Part shown: piece after piece, positions 50,601 to 60,092 of the stretch
Layout of the letters: the number at the start of each line of letters is the position of its first letter
How positions within the stretch are numbered: the first letter of the stretch is position 1
From: Pseudomonas spelaei
GTDB lineage: Bacteria; Pseudomonadota; Gammaproteobacteria; Pseudomonadales; Pseudomonadaceae
Length of the DNA: 64,000 bases
Assembly (NCBI RefSeq): GCF_009724245.1
Contig: NZ_WNNK01000006.1
Coordinates: 186,001 to 250,000 of the forward strand
Direction of reading: 5' to 3'
Notes under the pieces: model-generated
Database searches by the model: none
The model's input: the letters and a program-made list of their open reading frames with translations, nothing else
What the model was told of the DNA's origin: nothing
Program-made: the position numbers and the translations under genes

Positions 50601-51268
50601 CCCAGCAAGCCCACGGCACAGGCAGCCACGCCGGCGTAACGCAGTTCGATCGGAACGACCATGCCCTCAGTGGCATAGCGCAGCAGGAAGGCTAGGCCGA
50701 GGAACAACAGCACCACGCCCACCCGCAGCACGGTATTGCCGCCGAACAGCCAGTTGCGGGCGCCGCTGATGGCGCGTTCGATAAAGTTGGGGCCGCGTGG
50801 CACAACCGGCTCAGCCGGTCGCTCAGGCGCGCGCTCAACCGGCGCGGCACTCCAGATGTCTGCCGGCAGTGGGCGACTCGGTTCGGCCTCTATCGCGCAG
50901 AAGGCAGGTTCCAGATCGACGGGCAAATCCCAGACAAGCTCCGTGGGTGGCGCTGCCGCTGGGGTATCGGGAATGGGATCTTCGGTAAAAAAGGGTTCGA
51001 GGGATCCGGGGACTTCAACCGCAGCACTGGACACGACCGGCTCTGCACCGGGCCTTTCCAGCAATGCCAGGCGTTGTTCGACCACCTTCAAGGCATTCTT
51101 GGTCGACTCCAACTGGCGGCCCTGCTCATCCGTCTGCGAGACCAGCATCCAGAGACGAATCGCCTGACCAACCCCCAAGCCGAATAGCCCGCCGATGAGC
51201 GCATCACTGAACCTCTCATCGAGTGTCCAACCGAACAGCAACCCAATCAGCATGAAGATCCATTGCAT
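47684..51268 (-). CDS. DUF2339 large polytopic membrane protein
   Basis: A 1194-residue inner-membrane protein with many hydrophobic helices along nearly all its length after about residue 170. One N-terminal helix pair (MQWIFMLIGLLFGWTLDE and ALIGGLFGLGVGQAIRLWMLV) is followed by a soluble segment with a coiled-coil stretch (QLESTKNALKVVEQRLALLE) and a Pro/Glu-rich linker. It matches the DUF2339 family. ATG at 51268 follows GGGA; an ATG at 51307 lies upstream without support. It is coupled to the DUF3999 gene. The family's role is unknown. Confidence 0.87.
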   Translation of the reverse strand: MQWIFMLIGLLFGWTLDERFSDALIGGLFGLGVGQAIRLWMLVSQTDEQGRQLESTKNALKVVEQRLALLERPGAEPVVSSAAVEVPGSLEPFFTEDPIPDTPAAAPPTELVWDLPVDLEPAFCAIEAEPSRPLPADIWSAAPVERAPERPAEPVVPRGPNFIERAISGARNWLFGGNTVLRVGVVLLFLGLAFLLRYATEGMVVPIELRYAGVAACAVGLLGLGWWLRLRNSNYGLMLQGTGVAVLYLTVFAAMRLHPLLDPGAALGLLVAVTVFSAILAITQNALGLACAAALGGFAAPILTSTGAGSHVALFSYFALLNAGILGIAWFKAWRLLNLIGFVGTFGIGFAWGMRSYTPELLWSTEPFLVLFFLMYLAIGLLFARRKLLEMTDAPEDDSRGALLRWSAAKGDYVDGSMLFGPPLVGFGLQFALVQHLEFAAAFSALGLGIIYMGLARLLQGGRALLLAETCLALGVIFASLAIPLGLDARWTAAAWAVEGAGIFWLGLRQQRPLARAFGLLLQVGSAIAFLSELRVGESNLLDGAPLGALLLGAALLFSFYQLRKAPLEQAADWERQGLPVLASVGLGFLYLLAPLLLSTHGTAISWALAGLVTLVVGLRIGSRTFLFTAFAVQLLGGALFLLRLQGASGDSGAVFSAGWSGLLTASLIGLALIGGMLLAARDEMVRNDVRLLRGLSVVLLAGLVLINLAVLFVLPWEMASGVWAASGLLIIWLSLYLQQRVSFVFGLLLQVIGGCSFLLAIPDLLGPLTSEGLRPLGHSGFWTPMVLGLAALVGAWRLQRGSQSPVFEVLKLHQLSDLLLVWGAAWWTLALTSEVLRFAPQAVQGTLLLAVAAVSVAIWAVLALRLQWASLGLLCTLLIPAAGVVLLGAWDSRYHPAANFAWMAWIAVFAVHFISLRRLALIIPEKILSAAHVLGCWLLIGVLALELRYGLLLLSEQYNAWRWLGWAILPSLYLVLAAAPRSWPWPVSAYPREYRVFVALPLAVLMLGWFWLANIFSDGTAEPLPYLPLLNPLDLGLLFALLGVYLWSRSAAPQMGVRGEQIAQGVAGISLFVFFTALVMRTAHHWGGVPFQLDALLESMLVQAGLSIVWTLIALGLMIGGHLRHRREVWLIGAALIAVVVAKLFFVELSNRGGLARIVSFIGVGVLLLVVGYFAPLPPKRVEPVVETEGASS

Positions 51269-51311
51269 GGTCGATATCCCTAAGCAGCCCAAGGCGGGCA
51301 AATGCAAAGCC

Positions 51312-51406
51312 TGTAGCCGCTGGCTGCGATAAGGCCGAAGGCCTTCAGCGATCTTCAGATCGTGCGAGCCCTTCGGGCTCGATCGCAGCCTGCGGCAGCG
51401 GCTACA
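51312..51406. repeat. TGTAGCCGC-type element with inner hairpins
   Basis: Ends TGTAGCCGCTGGCTGCGAT and ATCGCAGCCTGCGGCAGCGGCTACA pair imperfectly. Inside are two perfect small stems, AAGGCCGAAGGCCTT and GAGCCCTTCGGGCTC. It belongs to the family at 1078-1180 and lies just upstream of the DUF2339 gene. Confidence 0.82.
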
Positions 51407-51473
51407 GGTCCGCGCAGGTCAAACTGGTGCTTAGTATATCGACAAGGCCCGCTCCCACAATGGATCTTCAGCG

Positions 51474-53924
51474 CTAATCCAAGGCTTTCCAGATCTCCGT
51501 CGCGTACTCCCTGATCGTCCGGTCCGATGAGAACCAGCCCATGCGTGCCGTGTTGAGCACCGCCGAGCGCCACCACTCCTTGGAGTCATGCCAATGCGCT
51601 TCAACCCGTGCCTGGGCATCCCAGTAAGAGTCGAAATCGGCGCACACCAGGAAGCGGTCGTAGTCGATCAACGAATCGATCAGCCCGGCATAACGGCCCG
51701 GATCATCCGGCGAGAACACGCCGCCACGAATCGCTTGCAGCACATCGTTCAAACGATGGGAGGCGGCAATGTCCGGCCCGGCATTGAACTCGCCGGCGTG
51801 CTTGCGCGCTTCCACCTGCTGGGCGCTGAGGCCGAAGATAAACATGTGCTCAGCCCCCACGCGCTCGCACATCTCGACGTTGGCGCCATCCATCGTGCCA
51901 ATGGTCAGCCCGCCGTTGAGGCCGAACTTCATGTTACTGGTGCCCGAGGCCTCGAAGCCGGCAGTGGAAATCTGCTCCGACAGGTCAGCCGCCGGAATGA
52001 TGCTTTCCGCCAGGCTGACGTTGTAGTTGGGCAGAAACACCACTTTGAGCAAACCACGCACCGTCGGGTCGTTGTTTACGGTGCGGGCGATGTCGTTGGT
52101 CAGCTTGATGATCAGCTTGGCCTGGTGATAACTGGCCGCCGCCTTGCCGGCGAAGATCTTCACCCGAGGCACCCAATCGGTGCCCGGCTCCGCACGGATC
52201 GCCTGGTACAAGGCAACGGTGTGCAGCAGATTCAGCAGTTGGCGCTTGTACTCGTGGATCCGTTTGACCTGCACATCGAACATCGCCGCCGGATTGACCG
52301 AAATCCCCAGGCGCTCGTGAATGATGTCCGCCAGCGCCCTTTTACTGTGCAGGCGCTGTTCAGCGAAGGCTTTGCGGAACGCCTGCTTCTCGGCAAACGT
52401 TTCCAGCTCCACCAGACGCTGCTCGATGTTGTCGAGAATGTCCGGGCCCAGCGCTTCCACCAGCATCGCCGTGAGCTTGGGGTTAGCCTGGAACAACCAG
52501 CGGCGGAAGGTAATGCCGTTGGTCTTGTTGTTGATCCGCTCCGGGTAGAGCTTGTGCAGTTCGGAGAACACCGTACTGCGCATCAACTGGGTGTGCAGGC
52601 CGGACACGCCGTTGACACTGTGGGAGCCGAGGAACGCCAGGTTGCCCATGCGCACGCGGCGACCGTTGTCCTCTTCGATCAGTGATACCGCCCGCAGCAC
52701 GTCAAAATCATGGATGCCCTTGGCCCGCAGGGAGTCGATGTGCTGGGCGTTGATCAGGTAGATGATCTGCATGTGCCGCGGCAGCATGCGTTCCATCAAG
52801 CCTACCGGCCAGGTTTCCAGGGCTTCGGGGAGCAAGGTGTGGTTGGTGTAGGACAATGTTTCGACGGTGACTTGCCACGCCGCATCCCAGGCGATGTCGT
52901 GCAGGTCCACCAGTTGGCGCATCAATTCGGCCACGGCAATGGACGGGTGGGTGTCGTTGAGCTGGATCGCCGCGTGCTCACCCAGGCTCAGCACCGAGCC
53001 GTGCATGTTTTTATGGCGGCGCAGCAAATCCTGTAAGGAAGCTGAGACGAAGAAGTATTCCTGGCGCAGACGCAATTCCTGCCCTGCTTCGGTGCTATCG
53101 GCCGGGTAAAGCACCCGAGAGATGCTTTCGGCCCGGGCCACTTCGGCCACGGCGCCCAGGTGATCACCGGCATTGAAACGCTCCAGGTGCAAATCTTCCA
53201 CCGCCCGCGCACGCCACAGTCGCAAGGTGTTGACGCTGGCGCCGCGCCAGCCGACGACCGGCGTGTCGTAGGCCACCGCCCGTACGGTTTCATTGGGCGT
53301 CCAGACCTGGATCGACTTGCCGGCGGCGTCCAGCACCGTCTCCACCGCGCCACCAAAGCCGATCGGGTAAATCACTTCGGCCCGTTCGAACTCCCACGGG
53401 TTGCCGAAATCCAGCCAGCGTTCGGTCTGCTCCTGCTGCCAACCATCGACAATCGCCTGGCGGAACAAGCCGTGCTCATAGCGGATGCCATAGCCATGGC
53501 CGGCAATCCCCAAGGTCGACATGCTTTCCATGAAGCACGCCGCCAACCGCCCAAGGCCACCGTTGCCCAGGGCCGCATCGGGCTCCAGCAGGCGAATGCG
53601 CTCCAGGTCCACGCCCAGCTCGCTCAACGCCTCGCGCGCCACGTCCAGCAGCCCGAGGTTGCTCAAACTGTCAAAGAGCAGGCGGCCGATCAGGAATTCC
53701 AGGGAGAGGTAATAGACCCGCTTCTGTCCCTTGCGGTAGATATGCCGGGTATGGTCCATCCAGTGGTCGACCATATGGTCCCGCGCAGCCAGGGCAATAG
53801 CCTCGAACCAGTCATGATCGAACGCGTGATCGGGATCCTTGCCCACCGCGTAGGTGAGTTTGGTCAAGACGGCATCGCGAAATGCGGCTACCTCTGCTTC
53901 TCGTACAAGCGGTTCCTGAGACAT
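51474..53924 (-). CDS. glgP: Glycogen/maltodextrin phosphorylase
   Basis: An 816-residue phosphorylase releasing glucose-1-phosphate from alpha-1,4 glucans. RKGQKRVYYLSLEFLIGRLL, DAALGNGGLGRLAACFMESM and NDTHPSIAVAELMR are standard blocks. The C-terminal EASGTSNMKFGLNGGLTIGTMDGANVEM contains the PLP-binding lysine (NMKF). Length is normal for bacterial GlgP. It is a single gene here; other glycogen genes are not in the window. ATG at 53924 (MSQEPLV) is preceded by AGGTCGCACCG, a modest ribosome-binding site. Confidence 0.96.
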   Translation of the reverse strand: MSQEPLVREAEVAAFRDAVLTKLTYAVGKDPDHAFDHDWFEAIALAARDHMVDHWMDHTRHIYRKGQKRVYYLSLEFLIGRLLFDSLSNLGLLDVAREALSELGVDLERIRLLEPDAALGNGGLGRLAACFMESMSTLGIAGHGYGIRYEHGLFRQAIVDGWQQEQTERWLDFGNPWEFERAEVIYPIGFGGAVETVLDAAGKSIQVWTPNETVRAVAYDTPVVGWRGASVNTLRLWRARAVEDLHLERFNAGDHLGAVAEVARAESISRVLYPADSTEAGQELRLRQEYFFVSASLQDLLRRHKNMHGSVLSLGEHAAIQLNDTHPSIAVAELMRQLVDLHDIAWDAAWQVTVETLSYTNHTLLPEALETWPVGLMERMLPRHMQIIYLINAQHIDSLRAKGIHDFDVLRAVSLIEEDNGRRVRMGNLAFLGSHSVNGVSGLHTQLMRSTVFSELHKLYPERINNKTNGITFRRWLFQANPKLTAMLVEALGPDILDNIEQRLVELETFAEKQAFRKAFAEQRLHSKRALADIIHERLGISVNPAAMFDVQVKRIHEYKRQLLNLLHTVALYQAIRAEPGTDWVPRVKIFAGKAAASYHQAKLIIKLTNDIARTVNNDPTVRGLLKVVFLPNYNVSLAESIIPAADLSEQISTAGFEASGTSNMKFGLNGGLTIGTMDGANVEMCERVGAEHMFIFGLSAQQVEARKHAGEFNAGPDIAASHRLNDVLQAIRGGVFSPDDPGRYAGLIDSLIDYDRFLVCADFDSYWDAQARVEAHWHDSKEWWRSAVLNTARMGWFSSDRTIREYATEIWKALD

Positions 53925-54164
53925 CGGTGCGACCTCGGGCGAGATAGAAGAAGGGAAAGGCTAGAGCCTAGACGGTCTGACAAATGGCAACGCCAGCGGT
54001 TCGGCAGTTTTTTCAATCGTCCCCATTGCCTGGAAAAGGATGCAGGGGCCGTGCCCGTTTATTTCTCAAAGCCACCTTTGAGCTGAAACCTGCAAAATAT
54101 TGTTCAAAAAACCACCAATCCCGGTATGATCCCGCGCCCGGATAACGCCCCTCTTGGAAACCTG

Positions 54165-54599
54165 ATGAAGCCTCAACTGATCGCCGCCGCGGAACTCGAC
54201 CGTCTCGAAACGTGGCAGAAGTACTCCAGCCACATGTGTGGCGGCTGCGTGTCCAGCTGCTGCACCTTGCCGGTCGAGGTGAAGATCAAGGACCTGATTC
54301 GGATCGGCATCGTCGATGAGTTCGAACGTGGCGACCCGCCGAAGAACATCGCCAAGCGGCTGCAGAAGGAAGGGATCGTCGAGCGCTTCAACTCAAAATC
54401 CGAGATCTTTACCCTGCAGCGCATGAGCAACAACGATTGCCTGTACCTGGATCGTAAGAGCCGTTTCTGCACTATTTATGACAAGCGCCCGGATACTTGC
54501 CGCAATCACCCCAAGATCGGGCCACGGCCGGGGTATTGCGCTTATAAGCCGAAGGAAGTGGTGCGCGAGACTAATTTGCGGACGCTCGATAAGTTTTAA
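54165..54599 (+). CDS. YkgJ-family cysteine cluster protein
   Basis: A 144-residue protein with the cysteine pattern of the YkgJ/UPF0153 zinc- or iron-binding family: CGGCVSSCC, then CLYLDRKSRFCTIYDKRPDTCRNHP. Eight Cys in all are seen, arranged as one probable metal site. No enzymatic role is established. ATG at 54165 (MKPQLIAAAELDRL) is favoured over ATG 54126, though neither has a strong ribosome-binding site. It is divergent from glgP and ends before a REP pair. Confidence 0.85.
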   Translation: MKPQLIAAAELDRLETWQKYSSHMCGGCVSSCCTLPVEVKIKDLIRIGIVDEFERGDPPKNIAKRLQKEGIVERFNSKSEIFTLQRMSNNDCLYLDRKSRFCTIYDKRPDTCRNHPKIGPRPGYCAYKPKEVVRETNLRTLDKF

Positions 54600-54624
54600 G
54601 ATTTTTATTGCCAGACAGGCCGCT

Positions 54625-54695
54625 ATCGCAGGCAAGCCAGCTCCCACATTTTGAGCTGTGAACACATTCAAAGGTGGGAGCTGGCTTGCCTGCGA
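54625..54695. repeat. REP pair, tail to tail
   Basis: Arm 54625-54647 ends GCAAGCCAGCTCCCAC; arm 54674-54695 starts GTGGGAGCTGGCTTGCC. The spacing is 26 bases. It lies in the convergent gap before typA. Confidence 0.9.
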
Positions 54696-54733
54696 AAGGG
54701 CCTGCACAGCCACCGCACAAACCCCAGACAAAC

Positions 54734-54771
54734 AAAAACGCCCCCGACCTTGCGGTCGGGGGCGTTTTTTT
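54734..54771. terminator. Bidirectional terminator after typA
   Basis: AAAAACGCCCCCGACC and GGTCGGGGGCGTTTTTTT form an 11-bp stem with flanking A- and T-runs. It serves typA on the minus strand (ending 54790) and can also stop transcripts from the YkgJ-type gene. Confidence 0.94.
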
Positions 54772-54789
54772 GCCAGCTAACTAAATGAC

Positions 54790-56610
54790 TTAGTTACCGG
54801 ACTTCTTCGCAGCGCGGGTACGCTCGCTTTCGCCCAGGATCTTCTTACGAAGACGGATGGACTTAGGAGTGACTTCACACAGTTCGTCTTCTTGTACGAA
54901 TTCCAGAGCCTGCTCCAGCGTGAAGCGGATAGGCGGAACCAGAGCGATAGTTTCGTCTTTACCCGAAGCACGCATGTTGTCGAGCTTCTTGCCTTTGGTT
55001 GGGTTGACGCCCAGGTCGTTGTCGCGGCTGTTGATGCCGACGATTTGACCTTCGTACACGTCTTCACCGTGACCCAGGAACAGTTTGCCGCGAGCTTGCA
55101 GGGTTTCCAGCGAGTAAGTCAGAGCCTTACCGGTAGCCACCGAAACCAGCACGCCGTTCTGACGGCCGGACATGTCGCCGGACTTCATCACGTCGTAACG
55201 GTCGAAGATCGAGGTCAGGATGCCTGCACCGGAGGTCAGGGTCAGGAACTCGTTACGGAAACCGATCAAGCCACGAGCCGGGATGTTGTACTCAAGGCGC
55301 ACACGGCCCTTGCCATCCGGAACCATGTTGGTCAGGTCGCCTTTACGGATACCGATCTGTTCCATGATCGAACCTTGCGATTCTTCTGGCAGGTCGATGG
55401 TCACGTTTTCGTACGGTTCGTGCTTCACGCCGTCAACCATACGGATGATCACTTCCGGACGACCAACACCCATTTCGAAGCCTTCGCGACGCATGGTTTC
55501 GATCAGTACCGAGAGGTGCAGCTCACCACGGCCGGAGACTTTGAACTTGTCAGCGGTGTCGCCTTCTTCAACGCGCAAGGCAACGTTGTAGAGCAGTTCT
55601 TTATCCAGACGCTCTTTGATGTTACGGCTGGTGACGAACTTGCCTTCACGGCCGCAGAACGGCGAGTCGTTAACCTGGAAGGTCATCGAAACGGTTGGTT
55701 CATCAACGGTCAGCGGCTTCATCGCTTCAACGTTCTGTGGGTCGCACAGGGTGTCGGAGATGAACAGCGACTCGAAGCCGCTGATGCAGACGATGTCGCC
55801 GGCAGCTGCTTCTTCAACGTCTACACGGTGCAGACCGTGGTGACCCATCAGCTTCAGGATACGGCCGTTACGGCGCTTGCCGTCGGCATCGATCGCCACA
55901 ACCTGGGTGTTCGGCTTGACGCGACCACGAGCGATACGGCCAACGCCGATAATGCCCAGGAAGCTGTTGTAGTCCAGTGCGGAGATTTGCATCTGGAACG
56001 GACCATCGCGGTCGACTTTCGGCGCAGGTACGTTGTCGACGATCGACTGGTACAGCGGGGTCATGTCTTCAGCCATGTCGGTGTGGTCCAGACCGGCAAT
56101 ACCGTTCAGGGCCGAGGCGTAGACGACTTTGAAGTCCAGCTGTTCTTCGGTAGCACCCAGGTTGTCGAACAGGTCGAAGATCTGGTCCAGAACCCAGTCC
56201 GGACGTGCGCCTGGACGGTCAACCTTGTTGATAACCACGATTGGACGCAGGCCGGCTTCGAAAGCCTTCTTGGTCACGAAACGGGTTTGCGGCATAGGGC
56301 CGTCTTGAGCGTCAACCAGCAGCAGAACGGAGTCAACCATCGACATTACACGTTCAACTTCACCGCCGAAGTCGGCGTGGCCCGGGGTATCCACGATGTT
56401 GATGTGGTAGCCGTTCCAGTTGATGGCGGTGTTTTTCGCCAGAATGGTAATACCGCGCTCTTTCTCCTGGTCGTTGGAGTCCATCACGCGCTCGTCGTTG
56501 AGCTCGTTGCGCTCCAGGGTGCCGGATTGACGCAAGAGTTTGTCTACCAGGGTGGTCTTACCATGGTCAACGTGAGCAATGATGGCGATGTTACGTAGAT
56601 TTTCGATCAC
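54790..56610 (-). CDS. typA: Ribosome-associated GTPase TypA/BipA
   Basis: A 606-residue translational GTPase. G-domain motifs: [15 protein letters not shown] (G1), RGITI (G2), DTPGHADF (G3) and [12 protein letters not shown] (G4). EF-G-like domains follow and a BipA-specific C-terminal domain ends the protein ([19 protein letters not shown]). It helps ribosome assembly and growth at low temperature. The gene stands alone: terminator behind, and a 139-base gap to thiI. Confidence 0.98.
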   Translation of the reverse strand: MIENLRNIAIIAHVDHGKTTLVDKLLRQSGTLERNELNDERVMDSNDQEKERGITILAKNTAINWNGYHINIVDTPGHADFGGEVERVMSMVDSVLLLVDAQDGPMPQTRFVTKKAFEAGLRPIVVINKVDRPGARPDWVLDQIFDLFDNLGATEEQLDFKVVYASALNGIAGLDHTDMAEDMTPLYQSIVDNVPAPKVDRDGPFQMQISALDYNSFLGIIGVGRIARGRVKPNTQVVAIDADGKRRNGRILKLMGHHGLHRVDVEEAAAGDIVCISGFESLFISDTLCDPQNVEAMKPLTVDEPTVSMTFQVNDSPFCGREGKFVTSRNIKERLDKELLYNVALRVEEGDTADKFKVSGRGELHLSVLIETMRREGFEMGVGRPEVIIRMVDGVKHEPYENVTIDLPEESQGSIMEQIGIRKGDLTNMVPDGKGRVRLEYNIPARGLIGFRNEFLTLTSGAGILTSIFDRYDVMKSGDMSGRQNGVLVSVATGKALTYSLETLQARGKLFLGHGEDVYEGQIVGINSRDNDLGVNPTKGKKLDNMRASGKDETIALVPPIRFTLEQALEFVQEDELCEVTPKSIRLRKKILGESERTRAAKKSGN

Positions 56611-56749
56611 TTGTGTATCTCGATCAGAGGATTCGGTGTGCTGACAGGTCGTGGCAGCGATTAACAGTAGAGTCAGGCCTTGCCGTTACAGCTTGACGGC
56701 AGAGTCGGGGGGCCGGTGACGCAGGCCACAGGCAAACAGCCCCGGGCTC

Positions 56750-58204
56750 TTAGCTCGGTCGATAAACGCGCACATTGGCATGCCCCTCACTGAGCAAATG
56801 GTGGGCATGCAGGCGACTCATCACGCCTTTGTCGCAATACAACAGGTACTGACGGCTGTCATCCAGTTCCTTGAAACGTGCGTTCAATGCATAGAACGGC
56901 AACGTTTGTACGTCGATGCCAGTGATGTCCAGCGGCTCATCTTCAGCGGCATCCGGGTGACGGATATCGATGACGATCTGGCCGGCCAGCGCTTCACTGA
57001 CTTCTTCGATCTGCAAATCCTGGCCCAGTTCGTCGATCACGCGATCGATTGGCACCAGCTTGGCGTTCTCGAGCGCACGCTCCAGAATCGCCATGTCGAA
57101 CTGTTGTTCTTCGTACTCCACGCGGTGACGCTTGGCGTGGGTCTTGGGGTTCACCGAAATGACCCCGCAGTATTCAGGCATGTGCTTGGCGAAGTCGGCG
57201 GTACCGATCTCGTTCGCCAGGTCGATGATGTCCTGTTTGTGGCTGGCGATCAGCGGGCGCAAGACCAGCTTCTCGGTCACACAGTCGATCAACGACAGGT
57301 TCGGCAACGTCTGGCTGGACACCTGGGAGATCGCCTCGCCGGTCACCAGTGCCTCGATCTGTAGCCGATCGGCAATCCGGGACGCAGCGCGCAACATCAT
57401 ACGCTTCAATACTACGCCCATATGACTGTTATCGACTTTGCCGAGAATTTCTCCCAGGACTTCCTCGAACGGCACGCTGACAAACAGCACGCGCTGGGAG
57501 CTGCCGTACTTCTTCCAGATATAGTGCGCGACTTCCATCACGCCCAATTCGTGTGCACGCCCGCCCAGGTTAAAGAAGCAGAAGTGGCTCATCAGCCCGC
57601 GGCGCATGATCTGGTAGGCCGCCACGGTAGAATCGAAACCGCCGGACATCAGTACCAGGGTCTGTTCCAGGGCGCCCAGCGGGTAGCCGCCGATGCTGTT
57701 GTGCTGGCTGTGGATCACAAACAACCGTTGGTCGCGAATTTCCATCCGCACTTCGATTTGCGGCTCTTTCAGGGAAATTCCGGCGGCGCCGCACTCACGA
57801 CGCAGCTTGCTGCCGACGTATTTTTCGACGTCCATGGAGCTGAACGGGTGCTTGCCGGCACGCTTGCAGCGCACGGAAAAGATCTTGCCTTCGAGCTCAG
57901 TACCGAAGTGCTGTTTGCACTTCTCGGTGATGTCGTCGAAGTCCCCCAGCGGGTACTCGTCAACCTGCAGGAAATGCGCGATGCCCGGCATGCAGCTCAG
58001 GCGCTCGGTCATGTCCTTCAAGGCTTTGGCGTCGGTAATGCGGGTTTCCAGTTCGAGATTGTCCCACACGCCATTCACCACCACAGCCGGGTCCAGATCG
58101 CGGAGCACGGCACGGATGTTCTTGGCCAACTGACGGATGAAACGCATCCGTACCGGTCGGCTCTTGATGGTGATCTCGGGGAAGACTTTAACGATTAATT
58201 TCAT
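56750..58204 (-). CDS. thiI: tRNA 4-thiouridine synthase / thiamine sulfurtransferase ThiI
   Basis: A 484-residue protein. Order: ferredoxin-like and THUMP domains (about residues 1-165, ending near [12 protein letters not shown]), PP-loop ATPase with SGGFDS, and a C-terminal rhodanese domain whose catalytic Cys is in [18 protein letters not shown]. It makes s4U8 in tRNA and passes sulfur for the thiazole of thiamine. ATG 58204 ([11 protein letters not shown]) gives the exact family length; the frame runs further upstream to 58267 without support. It is divergent from glnA. Confidence 0.97.
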   Translation of the reverse strand: MKLIVKVFPEITIKSRPVRMRFIRQLAKNIRAVLRDLDPAVVVNGVWDNLELETRITDAKALKDMTERLSCMPGIAHFLQVDEYPLGDFDDITEKCKQHFGTELEGKIFSVRCKRAGKHPFSSMDVEKYVGSKLRRECGAAGISLKEPQIEVRMEIRDQRLFVIHSQHNSIGGYPLGALEQTLVLMSGGFDSTVAAYQIMRRGLMSHFCFFNLGGRAHELGVMEVAHYIWKKYGSSQRVLFVSVPFEEVLGEILGKVDNSHMGVVLKRMMLRAASRIADRLQIEALVTGEAISQVSSQTLPNLSLIDCVTEKLVLRPLIASHKQDIIDLANEIGTADFAKHMPEYCGVISVNPKTHAKRHRVEYEEQQFDMAILERALENAKLVPIDRVIDELGQDLQIEEVSEALAGQIVIDIRHPDAAEDEPLDITGIDVQTLPFYALNARFKELDDSRQYLLYCDKGVMSRLHAHHLLSEGHANVRVYRPS

Positions 58205-58301
58205 GGAAACAGCGCGCACAGGGCCAGCCGAAAAAGGGGGGCGCGGATTATAGCGGAAATAGCTCAAGGTTTAACCAGTTAATATACAAACGGCTTTGAA
58301 C

Positions 58302-58316
58302 GCACTAAAACGGGGC
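58302..58316. promoter_or_regulatory. NtrC-binding site 1 of glnA
   Basis: GCACTAAAACGGGGC matches 12 of 15 positions of the E. coli NtrC site GCACCAAAATGGTGC. Its centre lies about 138 bases before the expected start of the sigma-54 promoter. Confidence 0.65.
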
Positions 58317-58332
58317 ATTTGTGGTTTTTAGC

Positions 58333-58347
58333 GCTACATTGCGGTGC
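58333..58347. promoter_or_regulatory. NtrC-binding site 2 of glnA
   Basis: GCTACATTGCGGTGC has one strong half (GGTGC) and one weak half. Its centre is 31 bases from site 1, three helical turns, at about -107. Confidence 0.5.
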
Positions 58348-58420
58348 GCGATTTATGCCGTTTTAACGGATTGCACCTTTATAGGGGCCATTTTGAGGCA
58401 AAAAGGCCATGTTGGCGCAC

Positions 58421-58436
58421 TGGCATGCAATTTGCT
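58421..58436 (+). promoter_or_regulatory. Sigma-54 promoter of glnA
   Basis: TGGCATGCAATTTGCT matches TGGCACG-N4-TTGCW with GG and GC correctly spaced. The expected start is near 58447, about 90 bases before the glnA ATG. Confidence 0.88.
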
Positions 58437-58536
58437 CCCTTGTGAGGCAGGTTGCCTTGGTCGAGTATTCGCGCCGGCATCACCCACATTCTAAGGGCTA
58501 CTCCACTACCCAGCCCGAAGCCACCCGGAGGACACT

Positions 58537-59943
58537 ATGTCGAAGTCGGTTCAACTCATCAAAGATCATGACGTCAAATGGATTGATCTGCGCTTCACGG
58601 ACACCAAAGGCACTCAGCACCACGTGACCATGCCGGCTCGCGATGCGCTGGATGATGCTTTCTTCGAAGAAGGCAAAATGTTCGACGGCTCCTCCATCGC
58701 TGGCTGGAAAGGCATTGAAGCGTCCGACATGATCCTGATGCCGGACGACAGCACCGCCGTACTCGACCCGTTCACCGAAGACCCAACGCTGATCATCGTC
58801 TGCGACGTGATCGAGCCGTCGACCATGCAAGGCTACGACCGTGACCCACGTGCGATCGCCAAGCGTGCCGAGGAATACCTGAAGTCCACCGGTATCGGTG
58901 ACACCGTATTCGTAGGCCCGGAGCCTGAGTTCTTCATCTTCGACCAAGTGAAGTTCAAGTCCGACATCTCCGGCTCGATGTTCAAAATCTATTCCGAACA
59001 AGGTTCGTGGATGTCCGACCAGGACATCGAAGGCGGCAACAAAGGCCACCGTCCAGGTATCAAAGGCGGCTACTTCCCGGTTCCACCATTCGACCACGAC
59101 CACGAAATCCGTACCTCCATGTGCAACGCCATGGAAGAAATGGGCCTGGTTATCGAAGTTCACCACCACGAAGTGGCGACTGCCGGCCAGAACGAAATCG
59201 GCGTGAAGTTCAACACCCTGGTGGCCAAGGCTGACGAAGTTCAGACCCTGAAGTACTGCGTACACAACGTGGCTGATGCCTACGGTCGTACTGCTACCTT
59301 CATGCCTAAGCCGCTGTACGGCGATAACGGTTCGGGTATGCACGTTCACCTGTCCATCGCCAAAGATGGCAAGAACACCTTCGCAGGCGAAGGTTATGCC
59401 GGCCTGTCCGACACCGCCCTGTACTTCATCGGCGGCATCATCAAGCACGGTAAGGCCCTGAACGGCTTCACCAACCCGTCGACCAACTCCTACAAGCGTC
59501 TGGTCCCAGGTTTCGAAGCTCCAGTGATGCTGGCCTACTCGGCTCGCAACCGTTCCGCTTCGATCCGCATTCCTTACGTGTCCAGCCCTCGCGCTCGCCG
59601 TATCGAAGCTCGTTTCCCGGATCCGGCAGCCAACCCGTACCTGGCTTTCGCGGCCCTGGTAATGGCCGGCCTGGACGGTATCCAGAACAAGATCCACCCA
59701 GGCGACGCCGCCGACAAAAACTTGTACGACCTGCCGCCTGAAGAGGCCAAAGAGATCCCACAAGTGTGCGGCAGCCTGAAAGAAGCCCTGGAAGAGCTGG
59801 ACAAGGGCCGTGCGTTCCTGACCAAAGGCGGCGTGTTCAGCGACGACTTTATCGATGCCTACATCGCCCTGAAAAGCGAAGAAGAAATCAAGGTCCGCAC
59901 CTTCGTACACCCACTGGAATACGAGCTGTACTACAGCTGCTGA
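58537..59943 (+). CDS. glnA: Glutamine synthetase type I
   Basis: ATP-dependent amidation of glutamate. The 468-residue dodecameric enzyme shows [43 protein letters not shown] (ATP/metal site) and the adenylylation site NLYDLPPEE with Tyr397, the target of GlnE. The start follows CGGAGGA. Transcription is from a sigma-54 promoter with NtrC sites. A terminator follows, then an unrelated small gene, then ntrBC. Confidence 0.99.
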   Translation: MSKSVQLIKDHDVKWIDLRFTDTKGTQHHVTMPARDALDDAFFEEGKMFDGSSIAGWKGIEASDMILMPDDSTAVLDPFTEDPTLIIVCDVIEPSTMQGYDRDPRAIAKRAEEYLKSTGIGDTVFVGPEPEFFIFDQVKFKSDISGSMFKIYSEQGSWMSDQDIEGGNKGHRPGIKGGYFPVPPFDHDHEIRTSMCNAMEEMGLVIEVHHHEVATAGQNEIGVKFNTLVAKADEVQTLKYCVHNVADAYGRTATFMPKPLYGDNGSGMHVHLSIAKDGKNTFAGEGYAGLSDTALYFIGGIIKHGKALNGFTNPSTNSYKRLVPGFEAPVMLAYSARNRSASIRIPYVSSPRARRIEARFPDPAANPYLAFAALVMAGLDGIQNKIHPGDAADKNLYDLPPEEAKEIPQVCGSLKEALEELDKGRAFLTKGGVFSDDFIDAYIALKSEEEIKVRTFVHPLEYELYYSC

Positions 59944-59975
59944 TCCGGTAGCGCTGCTTGACGTAGCGTGATGAG

Positions 59976-60004
59976 AAAGACCTCCTTCGGGAGGTCTTTT
60001 TTTT
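59976..60004 (+). terminator. glnA terminator
   Basis: AAAGACCTCC, TTCG loop, GGAGGTCTTTTTTTT: a strong rho-independent terminator 33 bases after the glnA stop. Confidence 0.95.
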
Positions 60005-60056
60005 GCCTCAGGATAGCGCAGAGTCAGCCATCTGCTGTATTGACTGACATACCGTC

Positions 60057-60079
60057 ATCGCGGGCAAGCCCGCTCCCAC
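60057..60079. repeat. Single REP touching a ribosome-binding site
   Basis: ATCGCGGGCAAGCCCGCTCC ending CCAC at 60079; the next base begins AAGGAG, the ribosome-binding site of the chorismate mutase gene. Only one REP arm is present. Confidence 0.85.
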
Positions 60080-60092
60080 AAGGAGATCACCG

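Larger units (their letters stand above)
58205..58536. other. thiI-glnA divergent control region
   Basis: 332 bases without a gene. It holds two NtrC-like sites (58302-58316 and 58333-58347), a sigma-54 promoter (58421-58436) and the roughly 90-base glnA leader ending with CGGAGGA before the ATG. The thiI side shows no clear promoter. Confidence 0.8.

Noticed and set aside
54892..56598. 568-codon frame opposite typA
   Set aside because: Antisense shadow of a highly conserved gene; no start signal.
58372..58388. Third NtrC-like site (GCACCTTTATAGGGGC) before glnA
   Set aside because: Half-site spacing is one base too long and only one half is good.
58498..59910. 470-codon frame opposite glnA
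   Set aside because: Antisense shadow with no family features; glnA is certain.
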